This document shows, in pieces, positions 38,244 through 46,257 of a stretch of 64,000 bases of DNA (within the stretch, counting starts at the first letter, position 1; each line of letters opens with the position of its first letter). Source of the DNA: Quadrisphaera sp. RL12-1S (GTDB lineage: Bacteria; Actinomycetota; Actinomycetes; Actinomycetales; Quadrisphaeraceae). The notes below the pieces were generated by a model. It did not search any database, was not told the origin of the DNA, and saw only the letters and a list, made by a program, of their open reading frames with translations. The stretch spans positions 62,001 to 126,000 of the forward strand of contig NZ_JACNME010000003.1 of NCBI RefSeq assembly GCF_014270065.1, written 5' to 3'. The position numbers were made by a program, and so were the translations under genes.

Positions 38244-40454
38244 TCAGTCCTTGGCCGGCGTCCGGGCGGCGCCGGTCGTCGGGGTCTGGGCCTTCACCTG
38301 CATGAGGAACTCCGTGTTGCTCTTGGTGTCGCGCATCTTGCTCAGCAGCAGCTCCAGGGACTGCTGGCTGTCGAGCGCGGTGAGCACGCGGCGGAGCTTC
38401 CACATGACGGCCAGCTCCTCGCGCCCCAGGAGGATCTCCTCGCGGCGCGTGCCGGACGGGTTCACGTCGACGGCGGGGAACACCCGCTTGTCGGCGAGGC
38501 GCCGGTCGAGCCGCAGCTCCATGTTCCCGGTGCCCTTGAACTCCTCGAAGATGACCTCGTCGGCCTTCGAGCCGGTCTCCACCAGCGCCGAGGCGATGAT
38601 GGTCAGCGAGCCGCCGTTCTCGATGTTGCGCGCCGCGCCGAAGAACTTCTTCGGGTGGTACAGCGCGGCCGCGTCGACACCGCCGGACAGGATGCGCCCG
38701 CTCGCCGGGGCGGCGAGGTTGTAGGCGCGGCCCAGGCGGGTCAGCGAGTCGAGCAGGACGACGACGTCGTGCCCCAGCTCCACCAGGCGCTTGGCGCGCT
38801 CGATCGCGAGCTCGGCGGCGGCGGTGTGGTCGGAGGCGGGCCGGTCGAAGGTCGAGGCGATGACCTCGCCCTTCACCGTCCGCTGCATGTCCGTGACCTC
38901 CTCGGGGCGCTCGTCGACGAGCACGACCATGAGGTGGACCTCGGGGTTGTTGATGCTGATCGCGTTGGCGATGGCCTGCATCATCAGCGTCTTGCCGGCC
39001 TTGGGCGGCGAGACGATGAGACCGCGCTGCCCCTTGCCGATCGGCGCGACCAGGTCGACGATGCGCGTCGCCGTGATGCCGGGCTCGGTCTCCAGGCGCA
39101 GGCGCTCGTTGGGGTACAGCGGGGTGAGCTTGCTGAACTCCGGGCGGCGGCGCGCCTCGTCGGGAGCCATGCCGTTGACGGTGTCGAGGCGGACGAGCGC
39201 GTTGAACTTCTGCGCTCCGCGCCCGCTGACCTGCTGCTGCTGGTCGCCGTCACGGGGGGCCTTGACGACGCCGGTGACGGCGTCGCCCGGGCGCAGCCCG
39301 GACTTCTTGACCTGCCCGAGCGGCACGTACACGTCGTTCGGGCCGGCGAGGTAGCCGGACGTGCGGATGAACGCGTAGTTGTCGAGGACGTCGAGGATGC
39401 CGGCGACCGGCACGAGGACGTCGTCCGGGGAGACCTCCACGGGGGCCTCGACCTCCGCACCCGCCTCGGTGCGCCCGCGGCGCCCCTTGCGGTCGCGGTC
39501 GCGGTAGCGCCCGCGACGGCCGCGGCGACCGCGCAGGTCGTCGTCGTCCTCGTCCTCGCCGGGCGCACCCAGGTCGGTGCGCTGCTGCGCCGGCGCGGAC
39601 GTGCGCTGCACGGACGCGGCGCGGTCGTCGGTGCGGACCTGCTCGCCCCGCTCGCGCCGGGCGCGGTCGTTGCGCTCGCTGCGCTCGGCGAGGGCGCGGT
39701 CCAGGTCGAGCCGCACCTCCTCGGCGCGGTCGCGGGCGTCGCGCTGGGAGGTGCGCTCCGGCCGCTCAGCGCGGTCGGTGTGCTCGATGCGGTCGGCCCG
39801 CTCGACGCGCTCGGTGCGGTCGGTGCGGTCGGCCCGCTCGACGCGGTCAGTGCGGTCGGCCCGCTCGACGCGGTCAGTGCGGTCGGCCCGCTCGACCCGG
39901 GAGGTGCGCTCCGGCTGCTCGGCGCGGTCGGTCCGCTCGGCGCGGGCCTCGGCCAGCTCAGCCAGGTCCGGCAGGAGCACCTGGGCGTCCTTCGCCGGCT
40001 GCTCGGTGCGGGTGACCTGCTCGGAGCGCTCGCGCGGGGCGCGGGTGCGGCGCGCGGGGCGCTCCGGCGCTGCGGCGGGCTCGGAGGCGTCGGCCGCGGG
40101 GGCCTGCGCCGCGGTCGCGGCGGGAGCAGCGTCCTCGGCGGTGGGGACGGCGGCCTCGGCGGGCGCCTGCTCCGGGGAGCGGCGCTGGCGACGGACGCCG
40201 GTGGAGCGCGCGGGAGCGGTCCCGGACTCGCCCTGGCTGGTGGGCTGGCCGTTCGCCTGGCCGTTCGCCTGGGCGGTCTTGATGACGTCGAGCAGCTCGC
40301 TCTTGCGCATCCGGGCCGTTCCGGAGACGCCCAGCTGCACCGCCAGCGCCTGCAGCTCCGGCAGGCGGAGACCGGTGAGCCCGGCGCGGCGCGCGCCGGA
40401 GTCGGTCGCCGCGCCGGACTGCGCCGGTGCGGCGATCTCGGTGGTGTCGGTCAC
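38244..40454 (-). CDS. rho: transcription termination factor Rho
   Basis: A 736-residue hexameric RNA helicase. The N-terminal Rho-N module is split: residues about 25-62 (LTGLRLPELQALAVQLGVSGTARMRKSELLDVI) followed by a long disordered insertion (about 65-345) rich in Arg, Asp and Glu, with tandem DRTDRVERA repeats, then the RNA-binding cold-shock fold (PVAGILDVLDNYAFIRTSGYL) and the ATPase core with P-loop SPPKAGKTLMM, and LVDERPEEVTDM. E. coli Rho is 419 residues, so about 300 residues are extra, as in other high-GC actinobacteria where the insertion binds RNA and may phase-separate. GTG start with GGAAGGA ahead. Confidence 0.97.
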   Translation of the reverse strand: MTDTTEIAAPAQSGAATDSGARRAGLTGLRLPELQALAVQLGVSGTARMRKSELLDVIKTAQANGQANGQPTSQGESGTAPARSTGVRRQRRSPEQAPAEAAVPTAEDAAPAATAAQAPAADASEPAAAPERPARRTRAPRERSEQVTRTEQPAKDAQVLLPDLAELAEARAERTDRAEQPERTSRVERADRTDRVERADRTDRVERADRTDRTERVERADRIEHTDRAERPERTSQRDARDRAEEVRLDLDRALAERSERNDRARRERGEQVRTDDRAASVQRTSAPAQQRTDLGAPGEDEDDDDLRGRRGRRGRYRDRDRKGRRGRTEAGAEVEAPVEVSPDDVLVPVAGILDVLDNYAFIRTSGYLAGPNDVYVPLGQVKKSGLRPGDAVTGVVKAPRDGDQQQQVSGRGAQKFNALVRLDTVNGMAPDEARRRPEFSKLTPLYPNERLRLETEPGITATRIVDLVAPIGKGQRGLIVSPPKAGKTLMMQAIANAISINNPEVHLMVVLVDERPEEVTDMQRTVKGEVIASTFDRPASDHTAAAELAIERAKRLVELGHDVVVLLDSLTRLGRAYNLAAPASGRILSGGVDAAALYHPKKFFGAARNIENGGSLTIIASALVETGSKADEVIFEEFKGTGNMELRLDRRLADKRVFPAVDVNPSGTRREEILLGREELAVMWKLRRVLTALDSQQSLELLLSKMRDTKSNTEFLMQVKAQTPTTGAARTPAKD
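39780..39900 (-). repeat. 27-bp tandem repeats inside rho
   Basis: About four imperfect copies of a 27-bp unit encoding a nine-residue RADRTDRVE motif, with the last two units identical (GCGGTCGGCCCGCTCGACGC on plus). Units are multiples of three, so copy-number change keeps the frame. They lie in the disordered Rho insertion. Confidence 0.85.
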
Positions 40455-40861
40455 GAAGGTCCTTCCCCCTCGTCAGCGCCTCGGTGGACACCGGAGGCGG
40501 GTCACCGGGAGTCTCGAGCGAGGCCGGTGCTGAGTGACGCCGTGCGGGACCTCGCCCTCAGACCTCGCGCAGCGCGCGGATCAGGAGAGCGGAGAGGGCC
40601 CGTGGATCTCCACGGCAGGTGTGTCGACCCGTGGGGCCAGCAGAAGGCGGCGACATCGGCGCCGCGGCGCAGACCAGCAGGGCTGCCTCCACAGTAGCAC
40701 CCGGTCGCAGCAGCCACCCCCGCGCTCGGAAGGGCTGCACCGACGGCGTGCAGATGTCGCCCGGACGGCCGCGCGGCCCTCCGGTGGTCCCGCCCTCCCA
40801 TCGGCGCGCCGGCGGCGGTGATGAGGACTTCCCGGCGGGGGCTGTCCGCAGGTCGGGTCCG
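40455..40861 (-). promoter_or_regulatory. rho leader and promoter region
   Basis: A 407-bp gap between thrB and rho with no credible ORF. A TACTGT at 40691-40696 (minus strand reading) is a fair -10 hexamer; the region 17 nt upstream has no good -35. It would give a leader of about 230 nt before rho. Long untranslated rho leaders can support autoregulation by Rho-dependent termination, which is inference here. The GTG of rho has GGAAGGA 5 nt before it. Confidence 0.35.
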
Positions 40862-41812
40862 TCAGCCCGCGAGGACGTCGACCACGGCGCCCTCCCGGGC
40901 GACGCCGGGCTCCAGCGCGAGCCACCCGGCGCGCTGCTCCACCAGGGCGCGGGCGTCCGCCGCCGCGGCGGCACCGGGGCACAGGACCAGCACCGAGGGG
41001 CCGGCGCCGGAGACGACGGCGGCGTGGCCGGCCCTGCGCAGGTCCGCCAGGAGCGAGGCGCTGGCGGGCATGGCCGCGGCGCGCTGCTCCTGGTGCAGGC
41101 GGTCCTCGGTGGCGGCGAGCAGCAGCTCCGGCCGCCGCGTCACCGCCTCGACCAGCAGCGCCGCGCGCCCGGCCGTGTGGGCGGCGTCCGCGTGGGCCAC
41201 GTGCAGCGGCAGCATCGCCCGCGCCCGGGCGGTGGACAGCTCGACGCCGGGCACGCAGAGCACCGGGACGAGGTCCGCGCGGGGGTCCACGCGCACGGCG
41301 CGCCAGGGCCCGTGAGCGCCCTCGCGCCAGCCCAGCGTGAAGCCGCCCAGCAGCGAGGCCGCCGCGTTGTCGGGATGGCCCTCGAGGCCGCAGACCAGGT
41401 CGAGCAGCGCGTCGGCGGGGAGCGGCTCCTCCAGGAGGGCGGAGCCCGCCGCGGCCCCGGCCACCACCGCGGCGGCCGACGAACCGACACCGCGCCCGTG
41501 CGGCACGCCGTTGCGGCTGGTGACGCCCAGGCGCGGCTGCTCCGACGCCGGCACTCCGGCGGCGTGCAGCGCCGCCCTCACCGAGCGCACCAGGAGGTTG
41601 CCCTCACCGCCGCGGATGGAGTCCGCGCCCTCACCGGAGACCGCCACCTCGGCGGTGGGCTCCCCCGCCCCGCCGGGTGGGAGCACCTCGACGACCACCT
41701 CGTCGCGCAGGCCCAGCGCGAGCCCGAGGGCGTCGAAACCGGGCCCCAGGTTGGCGCTCGACCCGGGGACGACGACGCGCACGCGCCGTCCGGGGACCGT
41801 GCGGGCGCTCAC
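40862..41812 (-). CDS. thrB: homoserine kinase
   Basis: A 316-residue GHMP kinase converting homoserine to O-phosphohomoserine. The N-terminal [23 protein letters not shown] motif and the phosphate-binding [17 protein letters not shown] loop are clear; [14 protein letters not shown] is the C-terminal motif 3. GTG at 41812 overlaps the thrC stop (GTGA). The product feeds ThrC, whose gene is directly upstream, so the gene order matches the pathway hom-thrC-thrB. Confidence 0.95.
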   Translation of the reverse strand: MSARTVPGRRVRVVVPGSSANLGPGFDALGLALGLRDEVVVEVLPPGGAGEPTAEVAVSGEGADSIRGGEGNLLVRSVRAALHAAGVPASEQPRLGVTSRNGVPHGRGVGSSAAAVVAGAAAGSALLEEPLPADALLDLVCGLEGHPDNAAASLLGGFTLGWREGAHGPWRAVRVDPRADLVPVLCVPGVELSTARARAMLPLHVAHADAAHTAGRAALLVEAVTRRPELLLAATEDRLHQEQRAAAMPASASLLADLRRAGHAAVVSGAGPSVLVLCPGAAAAADARALVEQRAGWLALEPGVAREGAVVDVLAG

Positions 41813-42879
41813 ACGAGGCCGAGGGCCGAGGCGGCGGAGGCCGCGTCGACCCCCACGCGCACCGGGCGGACCTCGCTGCCGTCGGGCTCGCGCAGGGCCC
41901 ACTGCGGGTCCTTGAGGCCGTGGCCGGTCACCGTGACCACCACGCGCAGGCCGGAGTCCACCAGGCCGGCGGCGTGGCGCTTGAGCAGGCCCGCGACCCC
42001 GGCGGCGGAGGCCGGCTCCACGAAGACGCCGTCGCGGGTGGAGAGCAGCCGGTGCGCCGCGAGGATCTCCTCGTCGGTGACGGCCTCGACCACGCCGCCG
42101 GACTCCTCGCGAGCCGCCACGGCCTGCTCCCAGGACGCGGGGTTGCCGATGCGGATGGCAGTGGCGATGGTGTCCGGCGCGTCGACGGGGTGCCCGTGGA
42201 CGATCGGGGCGGCTCCGGCGGCCTGGAAGCCCCACATGCGCGGGCGGCGCGTGGCGGGCCCGTCAGCGGCGTACTCGCTGTAGCCGCGCCAGTAGGCGGT
42301 GATGTTGCCGGCGTTGCCCACCGGGAGGCAGTGCACGTCGGGGGCGTCCCCCAGGGCGTCCACCACCTCGAAGGCGCCCGTCTTCTGGCCCTCGATGCGC
42401 GCGGGGTTGACGGAGTTGACCAGCTCGACCGGGTAGGACTCGGCCAGCTCGCGGGCGAGCCGGAGGCAGTCGTCGAAGTTGCCGTCCACCTGCAGCAGCG
42501 TGGCGCCGTGCGCCACCGCCTGGCTGAGCTTGCCCATGGCGATCCGGCCGTCGGGGACGAGCACGCCGCAGGACAGGCCGGCAGCCGTGGCGTAGGCCGC
42601 CGCGGACGCCGAGGTGTTGCCCGTGGAGGCGCAGATGACGGCGCGGGCGCCGTCCGCGGCGGCGCGCGTCATCGCCACCGTCATGCCCCGGTCCTTGAAG
42701 GAGCCGGTGGGGTTGCAGCCCTCCACCTTGAGGCGGACGTCGCACCCGGTCAGCTCGGACAGGTGGCGGGCCCGCACGAGCGGCGTGCCGCCCTCGCCCA
42801 GCGTCACCGCGGGCGCCCCCGCCACCACCGGCAGGCGCTCCCGGTACTCGTCGACCACCCCGCGCCACTGGTGCGCCAT
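41809..42879 (-). CDS. thrC: threonine synthase
   Basis: A 356-residue PLP enzyme making threonine from phosphohomoserine. The PLP lysine is in [10 protein letters not shown], the phosphate-binding part in [15 protein letters not shown], and [17 protein letters not shown] is typical of the class-I ThrC. ATG at 42879 shares one base with the hom stop (TGATG). Length is standard for the short actinobacterial enzyme. Confidence 0.95.
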   Translation of the reverse strand: MAHQWRGVVDEYRERLPVVAGAPAVTLGEGGTPLVRARHLSELTGCDVRLKVEGCNPTGSFKDRGMTVAMTRAAADGARAVICASTGNTSASAAAYATAAGLSCGVLVPDGRIAMGKLSQAVAHGATLLQVDGNFDDCLRLARELAESYPVELVNSVNPARIEGQKTGAFEVVDALGDAPDVHCLPVGNAGNITAYWRGYSEYAADGPATRRPRMWGFQAAGAAPIVHGHPVDAPDTIATAIRIGNPASWEQAVAAREESGGVVEAVTDEEILAAHRLLSTRDGVFVEPASAAGVAGLLKRHAAGLVDSGLRVVVTVTGHGLKDPQWALREPDGSEVRPVRVGVDAASAASALGLV

Positions 42880-44222
42880 CAGCTGTCCCCTTCCACACGC
42901 AGCACCGAGGCCACCGAGGCCACGGCGTCGAGCTCCGACAGGTCCGCCACGCACCCGGCCAGGGCGGCGTCGGCGGCGGTGTGCGTCACGACCACGAGCG
43001 AGGCGGCCCCGCCCTCACCGGCCACCGCCCCCGCGGCGGGGCGCTGGCGCACGGTCTCGATGGAGACGCCGTGCGCGGCGAAGACCTGCGCCACCGCGGC
43101 GAGCACGCCGGGGCGGTCCGCCACCACGAGGCGCACCTGGTACCGGGTCCGGACGGCGTCCGTGGGGAGCACCGGGAGGCCGGCGTGGCCCAGCACGCGC
43201 GGTCCCTGGCTGCCGTCCTGGCGGTGGCGCGCCAGCGTGACGAGGTCTCCCAGGACGGCGCTCGCCGTGGGCCGCCCGCCGGCGCCCTGGCCGTAGAACA
43301 TGAGGTCCCCGGCTCCGGCGGCCTCGACGAACACGGCGTTGTAGGCGCCGCGGACGCTGGCCAGGGGGTGCTCCCGGCTCAGCAGGACCGGGTGCACCCG
43401 GGCCTGCACGCCCTCGACCGCGGCGCCGTCGTCGTCGACGCCGGTGGTGCGCTCGGCCACGGCGAGCAGCTTCACCACGGCTCCCGCCTCGCGGGCGGCC
43501 GCGACGTCCTCGGCGGAGACCGAGCGGATGCCCTCGCGGTGCACGTCGTCGATGGTCACGGGGGTGTGGAAGGCGAGGGTGGCCAGGATGGCGGCCTTCG
43601 CGGCGGCGTCCCACCCGTCGACGTCGGCGGTGGGGTCGGCCTCGGCGAAGCCCAGCTCCTGGGCGCGCGCCACGGCGTCGTCGAACGACTGGCCGTGGGT
43701 GTCCATCTGGTCCAGCACGTAGTTGGTGGTGCCGTTGACGATGCCGAGCACCCGCTCGACGCGGTCACCGGCCAGGGACTCCCGCAGCGGCCTGATGATC
43801 GGGATGGCGCCCGCCACGGCCGCCTCGAAGTACAGGTCCACGCCAGCCGCGTCGGCGGCGGCGTGCAGCTCGCGCCCGTGCGCCGCCAGCAGCGCCTTGT
43901 TGCCGGTCACCGCGCTGGCGCCGTGCTCGAAGGCCCGCAGCAGCAGGCTGCGCGCCGGCTCGATCCCGCCGACCAGCTCGACGACGACGTCGGCCCGGGC
44001 CACGAGCGCCTCGGCGTCGGTGGTGAGCAGGGACCTGTCGAGCACCCCGTCGAGGCCCTCGCGCGGCGCGTCCGCGTCGCGCACGGCGATCCCGACCAGC
44101 TCGATGGCCACCCCGGCGCGCGCCGACAGCTCGGCAACGCCCTCCGAGCCCGGCGCCAGCGCCGCCGCCACCTGGCTGCCCACCGAGCCGCAGCCCAGCA
44201 GCGCCACCCGCACCCGCTCCAC
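42879..44222 (-). CDS. hom: homoserine dehydrogenase
   Basis: A 447-residue enzyme reducing aspartate semialdehyde to homoserine, first step of the threonine/methionine branch. The N-terminal NAD(P) fold has [11 protein letters not shown]; the catalytic region includes [12 protein letters not shown] and the lysine in [18 protein letters not shown]-terminal ACT domain ([29 protein letters not shown]) implies feedback by threonine. GTG at 44222 is chosen over the GTG at 44243 because GAGGAG sits 5 nt before it. Confidence 0.95.
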   Translation of the reverse strand: MERVRVALLGCGSVGSQVAAALAPGSEGVAELSARAGVAIELVGIAVRDADAPREGLDGVLDRSLLTTDAEALVARADVVVELVGGIEPARSLLLRAFEHGASAVTGNKALLAAHGRELHAAADAAGVDLYFEAAVAGAIPIIRPLRESLAGDRVERVLGIVNGTTNYVLDQMDTHGQSFDDAVARAQELGFAEADPTADVDGWDAAAKAAILATLAFHTPVTIDDVHREGIRSVSAEDVAAAREAGAVVKLLAVAERTTGVDDDGAAVEGVQARVHPVLLSREHPLASVRGAYNAVFVEAAGAGDLMFYGQGAGGRPTASAVLGDLVTLARHRQDGSQGPRVLGHAGLPVLPTDAVRTRYQVRLVVADRPGVLAAVAQVFAAHGVSIETVRQRPAAGAVAGEGGAASLVVVTHTAADAALAGCVADLSELDAVASVASVLRVEGDS

Positions 44223-44321
44223 ACCCGCTCCTCGCCCACGCACCGGTCACGGGTCGTGCCCGCGGCGGGCCAGTCTCCCAGACCGGCGCAGCCGCCGTGC
44301 GCCCCGCGTACCCTTCCGCGG

Positions 44322-44702
44322 GTGGACGACTCGGTGCCGGTGTGGACGGCGGTGCTGGTGGGCGCCGTCCTGCTGGCCGCCGGGGGCCTCGTGCCCTACG
44401 TGGTGGCACGGGCCGCGGACGGCCGCCTGCGCCGCAACCGGTGGGTGGGTGTGCGCACGCCGGGCACCCTCGCCGGAGACGCCGGGTGGCGCACCGGCCA
44501 CGCCGCGGCGCGTCCCTTCGCCACCGCCGCGGGGGCGCTGATGGCCCTCGCCGGCCTGGGGGCCCTGCTGGTGGGCGCCACGACGGGCTCGCCCGGGGTC
44601 TTCGCCGCCGTGGTGGTGGGGGGCGCCGTGCTCGGCGCGGTCGTGCTGGTCGCCGGCGCGGTGCGCGCGGACGCGGCCGCCCGCAGCTCGCTCCAGCGCT
44701 GA
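44322..44702 (+). CDS. SdpI family membrane protein
   Basis: A 126-residue protein with three membrane helices and the SdpI-like motif RRNRWVGVRTPGTLAGDAGWRTGHAAARPF between helices 1 and 2. SdpI of Bacillus is an immunity protein for a killing peptide, but most SdpI-like proteins have unknown roles. GTG start. It is divergent from hom with about 100 nt between starts and convergent with the next minus-strand gene. Confidence 0.8.
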   Translation: MDDSVPVWTAVLVGAVLLAAGGLVPYVVARAADGRLRRNRWVGVRTPGTLAGDAGWRTGHAAARPFATAAGALMALAGLGALLVGATTGSPGVFAAVVVGGAVLGAVVLVAGAVRADAAARSSLQR

Positions 44703-44720
44703 CCCCGGGCAGTGTCCCCG

Positions 44721-44746
44721 GGCGCCGTCCTCAGGCGCCGTCCTCA
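44721..44746. repeat. exact 13-bp tandem duplication at a stop codon
   Basis: GGCGCCGTCCTCA occurs twice head to tail. The second copy contains the stop codon of the minus-strand SRPBCC gene, and the first repeats it just downstream, giving two TGA codons 13 nt apart. A CCCGGG/CCCGGG hairpin at 44704-44722 lies beside it. Confidence 0.85.
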
Positions 44747-45241
44747 GAGGCCCAGGCGGCGGCCGATCTCGGCGTTGCGGTCTGCCAGCAGCCCGACGAG
44801 CGTCCGGCGCACGAGCAGCGCGTCGGCGAGGCGGCCGAGCGGACCCAGCGGGCTGGTCCACGTCATGCGGTCCGTCGACCGCGTGCGGGCGGACCCGTCG
44901 GGACCGGGCGGGAGCGGGTCGAAGAGGTGCTCGTGCCGGAAGGCCGAGAACGCGCCGGAGACCATCGCGTCCACGAAGCGCGCTCCCCCGCCGGGCAGCG
45001 CCTCGTGCACCTCGAGGATCTGCGTCGTGTGCCGCAGCGGCACCACGCCGTACAGCCGCAGCGACCAGCGCACCCGCTCCCCGGCGCCGATCCGGCCGCT
45101 GGTGCGGCTGCCGGGGCCCGCGGGCACCGGGTGCACCCGGTGGCGGCGGCCGGCGGCGCGCTCGACGTCGAGGTCGAGCGAGACCGCCAGCACGGTGGCG
45201 ACGTCCCCGGGGAGGTCGGTACGGGCCTCGATCGTCGGCAC
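44744..45241 (-). CDS. SRPBCC (START-like) family protein
   Basis: A 165-residue protein with the helix-grip pattern of polyketide-cyclase/START-like proteins: EARTDLPGDVATVLAVSLDLDVERAAG at the start, ERVRWSLRLYGVVPLRHTTQILEVHEAL in the middle and a long C-terminal helix (SPLGPLGRLADALLVRRTLVGLLADRNAEI). The ligand is unknown. GTG start. It follows the winged-helix regulator gene by about 30 nt and is likely in its operon. Confidence 0.75.
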   Translation of the reverse strand: MPTIEARTDLPGDVATVLAVSLDLDVERAAGRRHRVHPVPAGPGSRTSGRIGAGERVRWSLRLYGVVPLRHTTQILEVHEALPGGGARFVDAMVSGAFSAFRHEHLFDPLPPGPDGSARTRSTDRMTWTSPLGPLGRLADALLVRRTLVGLLADRNAEIGRRLGL

Positions 45242-45273
45242 CCGACCACTGTGGGCGCTGGGCCCGCGGGCTG

Positions 45274-45585
45274 CTAGCCGAGCCCGTGGCCGAGCAGTGC
45301 CCGGAGGGCGTCGAGGTGGGACCGCAGCGCCGCCCGACCGTCGTCCGTCAGCGCCAGCCACGTGCGGGGGCGGCGCCCGACCCGCCCCTTGGTCACCTCC
45401 ACGTAGCCGGCGGCCTCCAGGGCCGCGACCTGCTTGGACAGCACCGAGTCGGAGACCTCCACGGTGTCGCGGACCTCGCCGAACTCCGCGCGGTCGACGC
45501 CCGAGAGCGCCGAGACCACCGACAGGCGCACCGGGGAGTGGATGACGTCGTCGAGCTGGTGGCGGGGGTGGGAGGTGCTGGTCAC
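45274..45585 (-). CDS. winged-helix transcriptional regulator (MarR_6/PF13601 type)
   Basis: A 103-residue single-domain regulator: LDDVIHSPVRLSVVSALSGVDRAEFGEVRDTVEVSDSVLSKQVAALEAAGYVEVTKGRVGRRPRTWLALTDDGRAAL shows helix-turn-helix, recognition helix (SDSVLSKQVAALE) and wing (KGRVGRRPRTW). This family usually sits next to a membrane-protein gene and represses its own operon. GTG start overlaps the stop of the upstream membrane-protein gene (GTGA). The two operator-like motifs at 46.03-46.06 kb are its obvious target. Confidence 0.85.
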   Translation of the reverse strand: MTSTSHPRHQLDDVIHSPVRLSVVSALSGVDRAEFGEVRDTVEVSDSVLSKQVAALEAAGYVEVTKGRVGRRPRTWLALTDDGRAALRSHLDALRALLGHGLG

Positions 45586-46016
45586 CGGCGCGACCACCGC
45601 AGGGCCAGGACGGCGCAGGCGGCCAGCGGCACGGCGGTGACCACGGCGGCGGGCAGCCAGTACGAGGGGCCGGCGCCCAGCGACTCGCCGGTCACCAGCA
45701 CCACGCCGTAGACGACGGCCCAGGACCCCCAGGCCAGGGCGTGCAGCCTCCCCTCGGAGCGCAGGCGCACGGGACGGCGCGCGGCCCAGGAGACGCAGAC
45801 GGAGATCAGCACCACCCACGCGGCCATCGCCAGGGACACCCCGACGGGCCCGGGGACGAGCCCGATGACGCTCACCACGACGACGCTTCCGACGGCGAAG
45901 GTGGCGAAGTAGGTGGCCAGCCACCGCCCGCGGGCGGCGAGGCCTCGTCGGGCGGTGTCGGCGCCCGCGAGGGCGGCACGGGCCTGGTCGGCGGTGAGGT
46001 GGGCGTGCTCGCTCAT
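45582..46016 (-). CDS. four-helix membrane protein paired with the regulator
   Basis: A 144-residue protein with a soluble N-terminal helix (HLTADQARAALAGADTARRGLAARG) and four membrane helices. Proteins like this commonly precede the single-domain winged-helix regulator, as here with a 4-nt overlap. The function is unknown; some relatives are thought to sense membrane stress. ATG at 46016; the paired motif lies immediately upstream. Confidence 0.75.
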   Translation of the reverse strand: MSEHAHLTADQARAALAGADTARRGLAARGRWLATYFATFAVGSVVVVSVIGLVPGPVGVSLAMAAWVVLISVCVSWAARRPVRLRSEGRLHALAWGSWAVVYGVVLVTGESLGAGPSYWLPAAVVTAVPLAACAVLALRWSRR

Positions 46017-46026
46017 GCCACGAGTG

Positions 46027-46060
46027 TGGCAACTACTTTCCACCATGGCAAGTACTTTCC
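46027..46060 (-). promoter_or_regulatory. two direct copies of an AAGTACTT-type operator
   Basis: On the minus strand GGAAAGTACTTGCCA (46046-46060) and GGAAAGTAGTTGCCA (46027-46041) are direct repeats with one mismatch and a 19-bp period. The first contains the palindrome AAGTACTT. The block ends 10 nt before the ATG of the membrane-protein gene, where a repressor would block transcription or translation. AT content is far above the surroundings. Confidence 0.65.
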
Positions 46061-46082
46061 GATTGCAGACCTGCACTCGGAA

Positions 46083-46243
46083 GCGCGAGTGCGGGATCCG
46101 GGGTGCGCGAAGGCGCACTCGGGTGCGCGAGTGCGGGATCCGGGGTGCGCGAAGGCGCACTCGGGTGCGCGAGTGCGGGATCCGGGGTGCGCGAAGGCGC
46201 ACTCGGGTGCGCGAGTGCGGGATCGGGGGCACGCGAAGGCGAG
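46083..46243. repeat. 42-bp tandem repeat array with internal dyad
   Basis: Three full exact copies of a 42-bp unit start at 46083, 46125 and 46167, with a fourth partial, diverged copy from 46209. Each unit holds GCGAGTGC and GCGCACTCG as inverted arms around a BamHI-type GGATCC, so each copy can form a hairpin. The array lies between the operator and the helicase stop. Open frames run through it because 42 is a multiple of three, but codon use and composition do not suggest a gene. Confidence 0.9.
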
Positions 46244-46257
46244 GGGGCGGGCGGGGG

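Noticed and set aside
46083-46243. CRISPR array
   Set aside because: Units are head to tail with no spacers between them, and no cas genes are near.
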